A stretch of DNA of 64,000 nt from CAZXCK01 sp964639225 (GTDB taxonomy: Bacteria > Chloroflexota > Anaerolineae > Aggregatilineales > Phototrophicaceae): contig CAZXCK010000009.1 of the NCBI GenBank assembly GCA_964639225.1, positions 1 through 64,000 on the forward strand, in the 5' to 3' direction. Shown piece after piece: positions 1-7,409 of this stretch; within the stretch, counting starts at the first letter, position 1, and the number at the start of each line of letters is the position of its first letter. The notes under the pieces were generated by a model. The model worked only from the letters and a program-made list of their open reading frames with translations, searched no databases and was not told the DNA's origin. The translations under genes were made by a program, and so were the position numbers.

Positions 1-1
1 G

Positions 2-1270
2 GTGCTGGTAGCCAATGCCACTTCGTTTGACGGCCCGCGCCTGGGCCTGCTGCCGGAAGCCAGCGGCGCATTCGTCGATACGCGCTCCGGCGAGACGCTG
101 GCCTCGCAGACGGTCGCTGGCGGTGTGCTGATCGACGTGCCAGCGGTGCAGCCGTTCGCGGTCTTCGGCCTGGCCGAGGCCGGCGGGGCAGCCGCCCAAC
201 CGGCCCAGACCGTGTCCGCCAGCGAGTCCGGCGGCGGGGTCGTCCTGGAAAACGATCTGCTGCGCGTCGAATTCGACTCCAGCGGTCACATCGCCAGTAT
301 CTTCGACAAGGACGCGGGCCGCGAAGTGCTCGAACCGGGTCAGGTGGGCAACCAGTTGCAGGCGTTTGAGGATCGCCCGATGATGTTCGACGCCTGGGAC
401 ATCGACATCTACTTCGAGGATCGCTCGGAGCGCGTCGAAGGGCTGGAGAGCTTGACGGTCATCGAGGACGGTCCGCTGCGGGCTGGTGTCGAGATCAGAC
501 GCAGCTACCGCCACAGCCAGATCGTGCAGAAGGTCTACCTGTATCACAACAGCAAGCGCCTGGACTTCGACACCTGGGTGGACTGGCACGAGCATCACAT
601 CCTGCTCAAAGTCGCCTTCCCGGTGCAGGTCGATAACCCACAGGCGACGTTCGAGGTGCAGTGGGGCAACGTCCAGCGCAGCACACACCGCAACACAAGC
701 TGGGACTGGGGGCGCTTCGAGACCTGCGCCCACAAATGGGCCGACCTCAGCGAAGGCAACTATGGCGTGGCCCTGATGAACGACTGCAAATACGGCTACG
801 ACATCCACGACAACGTCATGCGCCTGTCGCTCATCAAGAGCGCGACTCAACCCGACCCCATCGCCGACCAGGGCGAACACGTCTTCGTCTACAGTCTGCT
901 GCCGCACAGGGGCGACTGGCGCGAGGGGGTGGTCCCGGCGGCTTACGACCTGAACAACCCGCTGATTCTCCAGCGTGTGCCGGGCGGTAGCCAGCAGGCG
1001 GAGTCGCTGCAATCGCTGCTGACGGTGGACGCGCCCAACGTGGTGGTCGAGACGGTCAAGCTGGCCGAGGACGGTGACGGCATCATCGTGCGCATGTACG
1101 AATGCCAGCGCAATCGCGGGCCGGTGACGGTGACGACCGGCTTCCCCATCCGTGAAGCGCACATCTGCAACCTGTTGGAAGAAGATCAGTCCGCGCTGTC
1201 TGTGCAGGGGAATCAGGTAACGGTGGAGATGACGCCGTTCCAGATCATCAACCTGCGCCTCAAAAAATAG
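2..1270 (+). CDS. Alpha-mannosidase, GH38-type, C-terminal part (5' truncated by window edge)
   Basis: The reading frame is open from the first bases of the window, so the N-terminal catalytic half lies outside. The visible 422 residues resemble the middle and C-terminal beta-sandwich region of class II (GH38) alpha-mannosidases. Supporting stretches are LENDLLRVEFDSSGHIASIF, the typical entry to the domain after the catalytic module, then WVDWHEHHILLKVAFPV, and a C-terminal NLLEEDQ / ITPFQIxxLRL-like ending. The family removes terminal alpha-linked mannose from oligosaccharides or mannosylglycerate. With the catalytic Asp outside the window, substrate and activity cannot be judged. It sits 61 bp upstream of a DUF4127 gene and before a mannose-6-phosphate isomerase on the same strand, which fits mannose-glycan use. 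Confidence 0.85.
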   Translation: MLVANATSFDGPRLGLLPEASGAFVDTRSGETLASQTVAGGVLIDVPAVQPFAVFGLAEAGGAAAQPAQTVSASESGGGVVLENDLLRVEFDSSGHIASIFDKDAGREVLEPGQVGNQLQAFEDRPMMFDAWDIDIYFEDRSERVEGLESLTVIEDGPLRAGVEIRRSYRHSQIVQKVYLYHNSKRLDFDTWVDWHEHHILLKVAFPVQVDNPQATFEVQWGNVQRSTHRNTSWDWGRFETCAHKWADLSEGNYGVALMNDCKYGYDIHDNVMRLSLIKSATQPDPIADQGEHVFVYSLLPHRGDWREGVVPAAYDLNNPLILQRVPGGSQQAESLQSLLTVDAPNVVVETVKLAEDGDGIIVRMYECQRNRGPVTVTTGFPIREAHICNLLEEDQSALSVQGNQVTVEMTPFQIINLRLKK

Positions 1271-1331
1271 CGAAAACCATACCGGGCCGGGTGTATTCCC
1301 GGCCCGGTGATTCACACAAGGAAACACGACG

Positions 1332-2828
1332 ATGCGAATCGGATTAATCGCCCTGGACGAACGCCCGGTCAACACCCGCTACCCGGCGATGATCGGCGCG
1401 GTGGCCGGGGCGGACGTGCTGCAGCCCCCTGTCGAACTGCGCAGCGCATACAAAACACCAGCCCGCTGCGACGCCATCGCGGACTGGCTGCGCCAGAACG
1501 CCGACCACATGGACGCGCTTATCGTCTCGGTGGAGACGCTGGGCTATGGTGGCCTGATTCCGTCGCGCATCACGCACGAGTCGGCGGGGACGGTCATCGC
1601 CCGGTTGGACGTGCTGCGCGAGATCAGGCAGGCCCGCCCGGACCTGCGCATCTACGGCTTCAACCTGATTACGCGCATCTCACGCTCTGACAGCGACTTC
1701 GAAGAGCCGCCCTACTGGACTCAGTACGGTAACGCCATCTACCGATACTCGCAGATGTTCGACCGGGCGCAGCAGGGCCACGACGTAGGCACGGAACTGG
1801 CTGCACTGAAGGATGCTATTCCCGCCGAGCACCTGCGCGATTTCGCTCGTCGTCGCCTGCGCAATCACGCCGTCAACCTGACCGTCATCGAGATGCTGGC
1901 CGCTGGCGTGTTCGATCTGCTGGTCATCAGCTCCGACGATACCAGCGAGTATGGCATGGGGTCGCGCGAAAAACGCTGGCTGAATGAGTGGCTGGCGCGG
2001 CTCGGCGGCGATGAACGTCTGCTGCTGTATCCTGGCGCTGACGAGGTCGGCTGTGCGCTGTTGGCGCGCGCCATGGCGCGCCACACGCCGCGCTTTGCCG
2101 TCCATTATGGCATTGAAGCCGACCGCGACCGCGTCGCGCCGTTTGAGGATGGTCCGGTCAGCCAGACGGTCGACCGCCAGATACGCGCCGTTGGCGGTGA
2201 GCTTGTCGCCAGCGATACGGACGACGCGGACTTCATCGTGGCTGTTAACCCGCCCTCGCCAGCCGATAAGCCCTTCTTTGATTACGATGACATGGCTGCC
2301 GAACGCGCCTACCGCGAAGCGCCGCTGCGCCACTTCGTCCAGCAAATCGCCGGCTGGGTGGACGAGGGCCGTCAGGTGATCCTCGCCGATGTCGCCTATC
2401 CCAACGGCAGCGACCCGGTGCTGGTCGATCTGCTGCGCGAGGCCATCGACCTGACGCGGCTGGCTGCTTACGGCGGCTGGAACACCGCTGGCAACACCAT
2501 CGGCACGGCGCTGGCGCAGGGGATGGCCGCCGCGCAGGCCCGCGACGAAGTCGCCCGGCAGCGATTTCTGCTGCATCGCTTGGTCGAGGACTGGGGCTAC
2601 CAGCATTTGGTCCGGCAGCAGCTCCACCAATGGCTGGACATCCAGTACAATACGCCACTCATCGATGCTGGCAATGTCGAGGCGGCAAGAGCGTTTATCG
2701 AGGCTGGCCTCAATGACCGTATCAACGAACTGCCAGGCTTTGCTGGCAGATGGCGCATTGCGCCCGGCAGTATTCGGCTGCCCTGGCAGCGCACATTTGA
2801 GGTCGATTTTGATCTGCTGCCGCTGTAG
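1332..2828 (+). CDS. DUF4127 family protein
   Basis: A 498-residue protein beginning MRIGLIALDERPVNTRYPAM, the characteristic N-terminus of the DUF4127 family. The start is the ATG behind an AAGGAAA ribosome-binding site. There is no signal peptide or membrane segment, so it should be cytoplasmic. Conserved-looking blocks include SSDDTSEYGMGSREK near residue 200 and VAYPNGSDPVLVDLL in the C-terminal half. The biochemical function of the family is not known to me. Members often sit beside glycoside hydrolases and sugar transporters, and here it lies between an alpha-mannosidase and a mannose-6-phosphate isomerase, suggesting a role in carbohydrate breakdown. It probably belongs to the same operon as the mannosidase (61 bp gap). 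Confidence 0.85.
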   Translation: MRIGLIALDERPVNTRYPAMIGAVAGADVLQPPVELRSAYKTPARCDAIADWLRQNADHMDALIVSVETLGYGGLIPSRITHESAGTVIARLDVLREIRQARPDLRIYGFNLITRISRSDSDFEEPPYWTQYGNAIYRYSQMFDRAQQGHDVGTELAALKDAIPAEHLRDFARRRLRNHAVNLTVIEMLAAGVFDLLVISSDDTSEYGMGSREKRWLNEWLARLGGDERLLLYPGADEVGCALLARAMARHTPRFAVHYGIEADRDRVAPFEDGPVSQTVDRQIRAVGGELVASDTDDADFIVAVNPPSPADKPFFDYDDMAAERAYREAPLRHFVQQIAGWVDEGRQVILADVAYPNGSDPVLVDLLREAIDLTRLAAYGGWNTAGNTIGTALAQGMAAAQARDEVARQRFLLHRLVEDWGYQHLVRQQLHQWLDIQYNTPLIDAGNVEAARAFIEAGLNDRINELPGFAGRWRIAPGSIRLPWQRTFEVDFDLLPL

Positions 2829-2913
2829 CGGATCAGTATGCCTGCCAGCAAACACCTACTGTACGCCGAAAGAACCGCGTACGATACCCGCCCGGACCAG
2901 GGAGAATAACAGC

Positions 2914-4689
2914 ATGACTTTGAACACGGCCTTCCGGCGCACTTCACAGGACTTACCGCCAGAACAGTACGCCCCCACAGCACCGGGCCAGTATGACCTG
3001 TACCCGGCTTTCCCCACAGCGCCGGGCGCGCTGCGGGTCGGTTTCGACGCCCTGGCCGGGGCGATCAGCGGCCAGCGGCGTGTCGTCATCGACGGTTACG
3101 GCGGCGTACTCTGGGAGCACTTCCGCGACCAACTCCATGCGGCGCTGGAGACGAAAGGCTTGGCGGTGACCTGGCTGGACGTGAAGACGGCCCTGCTCCC
3201 CGAAGCGGACATCCACGCCCGCGTCGCGCCGTTCCTGGGCGGGGATGACCCCATCTTCGGGACACGCTTCACCGGCACGCTGGCCGACTTCTTCGACGCA
3301 CACCGTCTCGGCCAACTGGCAGCCAGCAACAACGCAGACCTGACGATTGTCTACGGTTCGGGCGCGGCGCTGGTCCCGCTCGACGATACCTTCGTCGTCT
3401 ACGTCGATGTGCCCAAGAACGAGATTCAGTTCCGGTCGCGGGCGGGCAGCATCACCAACCTGGGCGTCTCCCAGCCGGATGACGCCAAAAAAATGTACAA
3501 ACGCTTCTACTTTGTCGACTGGGTCGCGCTCAACCAGCACAAGGCCGACCTGCTGCCGCGCATTGATCTGGTGGTCGATGAACAGCGCCCCGATCTGCCG
3601 GTGATGATGCCGGGCGACGCGCTGCGCGACGGTCTGGAACGCATGAGCCGCAACTACTTCCGTGTGCGGCCCTGGTTCGAGCCGGGCGTGTGGGGCGGGC
3701 AATGGATCAAAGAGAAGATTCCCCAACTGCCACAGGACGTGCCCAACTACGCCTGGTCGTTCGAGCTGATCGTCCCGGAAAACGGCCTGATGTTCAGCGA
3801 CGACGAACGCCTGCTGGAAGTATCGTTCGACTGCCTGATGTTCCAGGCCAGCGAATCCGTCCTGGGCGCATGCGCGCCGCGCTTCGGCCATGAGTTCCCG
3901 GTGCGCTTCGACTTCCTGGACACCTATGACGGCGGCAATCTGTCGGTGCAGGTGCATCCCAGCCCCGATTTTATCAGAGAAAACTTCGGCGAGACCTACA
4001 CGCAGGACGAGACCTATTACATCCTCGACTGCGAGCCGGGGGCGCGGGTGTATCTCGGCTTCCAGGACGACATCGACCCGGCGGCTTTCCGCCAGGCGCT
4101 GGAAGACAGTTTCCAGCGCGCCGAGCCGATGGATGTGGATCGCTACGTCAACAGCGAAGAAGCCAAAAAGCACGGCCTGTACCTCATCCCGAACGGCACG
4201 ATTCACTGTTCGGGGATCAACAGCCTGGTGCTGGAGATCAGCGCGACGCCGTATATCTTCACTTTCAAGATGTACGACTGGATGCGCCTGGACCTGGACG
4301 GCAGGCCGCGCCCGCTGAACATCGACCGCGCTATGGCCAACCTGAAGTTCGACCGCAAAGGCGACCGCATCCGGCGCGAGTTCATCGCCCGCCCGCGTAC
4401 CATCGCCAGCGGCGACGACTGGCAGATCGTCCACCTGCCCACTCACGAGCAACACTTCTACGATGTCCACCGGCTGGAGTTTGACACCCACATCGACGTG
4501 AGCACCGAGGGTTCGTTCCACGTCATGAGTCTGGTCGAGGGGTCATCAATCCTGCTCGAAACACCGGACGGGATGCGGCAGCGGTTCAACTATGCCGAGA
4601 CGTTCGTCGTCCCAGCGGCGGCAGGCCGTTACCAGCTGATTAACGAAGGCGACGGCAGGGCAAAAGTCGTGAAGGCGTTCATGAAATGA
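2914..4689 (+). CDS. Class I mannose-6-phosphate isomerase fused to an N-terminal nucleotide-binding-like domain
   Basis: 591 residues, starting at the ATG after GGGAGAATAACAGC; an upstream in-frame extension lacks a good ribosome-binding site. The C-terminal half carries the cupin metal site of type I phosphomannose isomerases: Gln346 and His348 in VQVHP, Glu366 in DETYYIL and His431 in GTIHCSG. These interconvert mannose-6-phosphate and fructose-6-phosphate. The N-terminal 250 residues are not part of a normal ManA. They contain a hydrophobic RRVVIDGYGGVLW segment and look like a kinase-type nucleotide-binding fold without a clean P-loop, so their role is uncertain. At 591 residues it is much longer than the usual 300-400. 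It is the last gene of the mannose-related group and converges on mgtC. Confidence 0.82.
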   Translation: MTLNTAFRRTSQDLPPEQYAPTAPGQYDLYPAFPTAPGALRVGFDALAGAISGQRRVVIDGYGGVLWEHFRDQLHAALETKGLAVTWLDVKTALLPEADIHARVAPFLGGDDPIFGTRFTGTLADFFDAHRLGQLAASNNADLTIVYGSGAALVPLDDTFVVYVDVPKNEIQFRSRAGSITNLGVSQPDDAKKMYKRFYFVDWVALNQHKADLLPRIDLVVDEQRPDLPVMMPGDALRDGLERMSRNYFRVRPWFEPGVWGGQWIKEKIPQLPQDVPNYAWSFELIVPENGLMFSDDERLLEVSFDCLMFQASESVLGACAPRFGHEFPVRFDFLDTYDGGNLSVQVHPSPDFIRENFGETYTQDETYYILDCEPGARVYLGFQDDIDPAAFRQALEDSFQRAEPMDVDRYVNSEEAKKHGLYLIPNGTIHCSGINSLVLEISATPYIFTFKMYDWMRLDLDGRPRPLNIDRAMANLKFDRKGDRIRREFIARPRTIASGDDWQIVHLPTHEQHFYDVHRLEFDTHIDVSTEGSFHVMSLVEGSSILLETPDGMRQRFNYAETFVVPAAAGRYQLINEGDGRAKVVKAFMK

Positions 4690-4831
4690 CAGCGTTTTTC
4701 GTCGGTGTGGATGCCAGCACAATCTCATTGTGGCGATAGGTGCGACTATTCTCGACACCGTACCGCCGCAGCCGATTGTCTTCGATGAATGCATCGTTGT
4801 CCCGCCATTCCAGGCTTGAGATTGGTCGTGT

Positions 4832-5266
4832 TCATTCAAGTGCGCTGTCTTTGCGCAATCTATACAGCACTTCCAGAATGAACCACACCACTATCGTGAT
4901 GCACAGGCCCAGAAACCAGGCTCCCAGTCCGACAGTCATACCGATCGCAGCCGCAATCCAGATGCTAGCGGCGGTAGTCAGCTCATGTACCTTGCCATTC
5001 CCACGCCAGATGACGCCCGCACCGAGAAACCCAACACCGGTCACGACATTGGCCGCAACACGTCCGGACTCTGATTCTGGAAACGCCATTATCGACAATG
5101 CGCTGAACACACAAGCGCCCGTGCCCACCAGCATGTGCGTGCGCAAACCCGCGTCTTTGTCGCGCCGCTCACGGTTGAATCCCACAATCATACTGAAGAA
5201 AGCCGCCATCAGTACTTGCAGGGCAATCACGAACTGTTGTGCGAGTGAAATTTGAGATTCCATCAT
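4832..5266 (-). CDS. MgtC/SapB family membrane protein
   Basis: 144 residues with four hydrophobic segments, near residues 8-30, 42-62, 72-90 and 100-130. It contains the family's hallmark GVGFLGAGVI followed by LTTAASIWIAAAIGM and the charged GFNRERRDKDAGLRTHMLVG loop. MgtC/SapB proteins are inner-membrane proteins linked to magnesium homeostasis and acid or low-magnesium stress. This one is the short version lacking the C-terminal ACT-like cytoplasmic domain of Salmonella MgtC, like SapB/YhiD. It has two adjacent ATG codons (5266 and 5263) and either could be used. It converges with the isomerase gene; nothing nearby indicates a specific physiological partner. Confidence 0.9.
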   Translation of the reverse strand: MMESQISLAQQFVIALQVLMAAFFSMIVGFNRERRDKDAGLRTHMLVGTGACVFSALSIMAFPESESGRVAANVVTGVGFLGAGVIWRGNGKVHELTTAASIWIAAAIGMTVGLGAWFLGLCITIVVWFILEVLYRLRKDSALE

Positions 5267-5382
5267 AATTGGCTCTTACCCTTCGAGTTCCTTTGCTGAC
5301 TGGCAGATGTACGAAAACAGGGCAGTGAAGCCATGTCTTGGCTGAGATGTCTGGCCAGGCTCCGCCTGGGTGAAATGACCAA

Positions 5383-5413
5383 AATGCCCCACGTCATCAG
5401 AACGTGGGGCATT
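5383..5413 (-). terminator. Intrinsic terminator of the LysM gene
   Basis: A perfect 12-bp inverted repeat (arms 5383-5394 and 5402-5413, 7-nt loop). It is followed on the minus strand by TTTT, about 85 bp past the stop of the LysM protein gene. The plus strand has no T-run after the hairpin. Confidence 0.8.
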
Positions 5414-5497
5414 GCAAACAAGAACCGTTGTTAATCTCTGGTTTCAGTCCAGAAACGCCACCACAGTCCAGACAACTCCACTGACGGTCTGACAGTT

Positions 5498-6757
5498 CTA
5501 TCGCTGGGACAGTATCTCATCAAGTGGTCTATCGTTGATGGTGATTGAAACACTGTCGATGGTGTGGTACTGGAGTGCGGTTTCTTCAAGTTGTGCTCGG
5601 AAGCGTGGCATATCACAGACGCCGCCCATGACGACCTCACCAGTCAGTGCGATTGTCGCGTGGCCATCGACAATATCGATGCCGTCAACGTCCAGGTCCG
5701 AGTTGTGAAGTGCGTTATACAGGCCTGTTTGTCCGTATATGCGACTGTCAATAGCGAATAGCGTCTCCAGCGCAGCGGTTAAGGGGGCAATGGTCGGTTC
5801 AATATCTACTTCCACTGGAACAACGCTGTCATTGCATCCAATCTCCTCTCCTCTTGTACCGCCGTCGTCCAGGGCAATCAGGTAGATATTGGTGTGCGTG
5901 AATAAGGCATCATCCGGTGGTAGGGTGGGGGTGGTACCATCTTCCGTGCTGACATTGAAAACGTCCGACACTGCTCTGATGCGATAGTCGTAGGTTTCGA
6001 CTACGATGACCCAGCGGGAACCGGGACGCGCGAAATCGGGAATTGCTACCTGTGTATCGATCTGCCCGAATTCATCGGTTGTGAGGCGTTCCAGAATGTC
6101 ATATTCTGAGTATTCTCGTCCCGCTCCGACAACCACTTCGGTATTTGGCGGGAAGCCACTCGCTTCAACTTCAACTGGCGTTCCTGGAATGCCAGTCAAG
6201 GGGGAGATTGTGACCCGTGTTGCTTCAACCGTGTCGATAACCTGAAACGTGTTGGTAATGGCCTCAAAGCGTGCGTTCGCTGTGGTTACAACGAACACCC
6301 AGCGCTCATCAACTTCCGCAAAGTCAGGGACGGTAATGGTTGTATGCAGTTCTCCATTGCTGTCTGTTTGTTCCATCCTCACCGGGTCCCATTCCGAATT
6401 CTCTCGGCCTACACCAATAATCACCTGGATGTTTGCCGGGAAGTTACTGGCGGTCAGATTTACATCTGTCCCAGGTGGACCACTCGTGGGTGCGATGGAA
6501 GCGGTAGTCTGGCCTGCTTCTGGCGGAATAGTTAACACCTGTCCAATTTGTAGAGTTCGTGGATCGGTAACTTCGGGGTTGGCTTCCAGCAAGGCGTCGA
6601 CAGTGGTATCGCAGCGAAAGGCGATTTGGGCAAGGGTATCACCAGAGGTCACGGTAACCGTATCTCCACATGGGCCTTGAGCCGTGACCAGCGGTACTGA
6701 GAACAATAACACAAACGTACTGATCGCACTGACAAGAATCGACTTTGCAATTCGCAT
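5498..6757 (-). CDS. Secreted LysM protein with two repeat domains and a C-terminal GerMN-like domain
   Basis: 419 residues. An N-terminal signal peptide (MRIAKSILVSAISTFVLLFS, cleavage likely after VTAQG) sends it across the membrane. Residues about 28-78 form a LysM peptidoglycan-binding domain (GDTLAQIAFRCDTTVDALLE ... LQIGQVLTIPP). Two related segments of about 100 residues follow, each opening with a V-I-S-P-x-x-G-x-P-G-T-x-V-like turn and carrying PPNTEVVVGAGRE or PANIQVIIGVGRE; they look like IPT/TIG-type immunoglobulin folds. The last 120 residues (LYNALHNSDLDVDGIDIVDG and ITINDRPLDEIL) resemble the GerMN domain of spore-germination and lipoprotein families. A wall-associated role is likely; the ligand is unknown. 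It has its own terminator at 5383-5413 and probably its own promoter. Confidence 0.75.
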   Translation of the reverse strand: MRIAKSILVSAISTFVLLFSVPLVTAQGPCGDTVTVTSGDTLAQIAFRCDTTVDALLEANPEVTDPRTLQIGQVLTIPPEAGQTTASIAPTSGPPGTDVNLTASNFPANIQVIIGVGRENSEWDPVRMEQTDSNGELHTTITVPDFAEVDERWVFVVTTANARFEAITNTFQVIDTVEATRVTISPLTGIPGTPVEVEASGFPPNTEVVVGAGREYSEYDILERLTTDEFGQIDTQVAIPDFARPGSRWVIVVETYDYRIRAVSDVFNVSTEDGTTPTLPPDDALFTHTNIYLIALDDGGTRGEEIGCNDSVVPVEVDIEPTIAPLTAALETLFAIDSRIYGQTGLYNALHNSDLDVDGIDIVDGHATIALTGEVVMGGVCDMPRFRAQLEETALQYHTIDSVSITINDRPLDEILSQR

Positions 6758-7409
6758 GTTTTCCCTCCGTTAATGATCACTATGGCAACTGTTTCTGGAA
6801 ACGAAACACCGGAGTTGCCCTGCGGCGGTTTTTCCCGATCGGATCAGGCCGGGTTCATCAGGCCGGGTTCAGAAGAAGACAGTACGGCGGTATGAGTGCT
6901 GCTATCTTGAATGTTGCTGGTGTCAGGGCTTTCAGCGTTTCAGTTGCAGAATCTGGTCATCGGACAACAAGGTCTTCGCGCCCTTTGGGGCGCGTGACTA
7001 CCAGCCGTCGGGAATTCGGTTCTGTGGGTGAACAGGCTGGCATATTTCGTCCGAACCCAAAACGTCACACCAGCCGATAAGGACTCTCGGTCACTCAAAA
7101 GGTCTGATCCATCATCCTTTTCAGCTATTCTGTGTTGGCACTTGTTAACTCGCCTGATGCCCAGATGGTTCTTCAATGTCCTGCAATAATCACTATAGTT
7201 GGCTCTGGTATCACATGCCCGTGTTGCACAGGCCATTCTGATATAGGTCAAGTGACCGATTTAATTGAGCGAAAATCGAGAGAAAATAGGTTTTACGGGC
7301 TTACTGCGCGCAGTTATATTAGTTAAACTTAAGGCGGCAGCGACAGACAGGTTCTGGCACGTTGTATCATCTTACCCACTCGTTATGATAGTAGACAACG
7401 AAGCGAACC
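6758..7409. other. 652-bp intergenic region between divergent genes, with a short direct repeat
   Basis: Divergent spacer between the LysM gene (minus) and the PAS-kinase operon (plus). No convincing gene is seen; the short open frames in it lack ribosome-binding sites and family resemblance. A 14-bp unit, ATCAGGCCGGGTTC, is present twice head-to-tail at 6843-6856 and 6857-6870. The 3' 150 bp are more AT-rich than the surrounding DNA and probably carry the promoter of the kinase operon. Confidence 0.5.

Noticed and set aside
1680..2855. Minus-strand frame of 391 codons opposite the DUF4127 gene
   Set aside because: Antisense shadow with no recognisable domain or ribosome-binding site; the DUF4127 reading is well supported.
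2953..4521. Long minus-strand open frame (522 codons) opposite the isomerase gene
   Set aside because: It is a shadow of GC-rich codon structure: its sequence has no family resemblance, while the opposite strand has clear cupin metal ligands.
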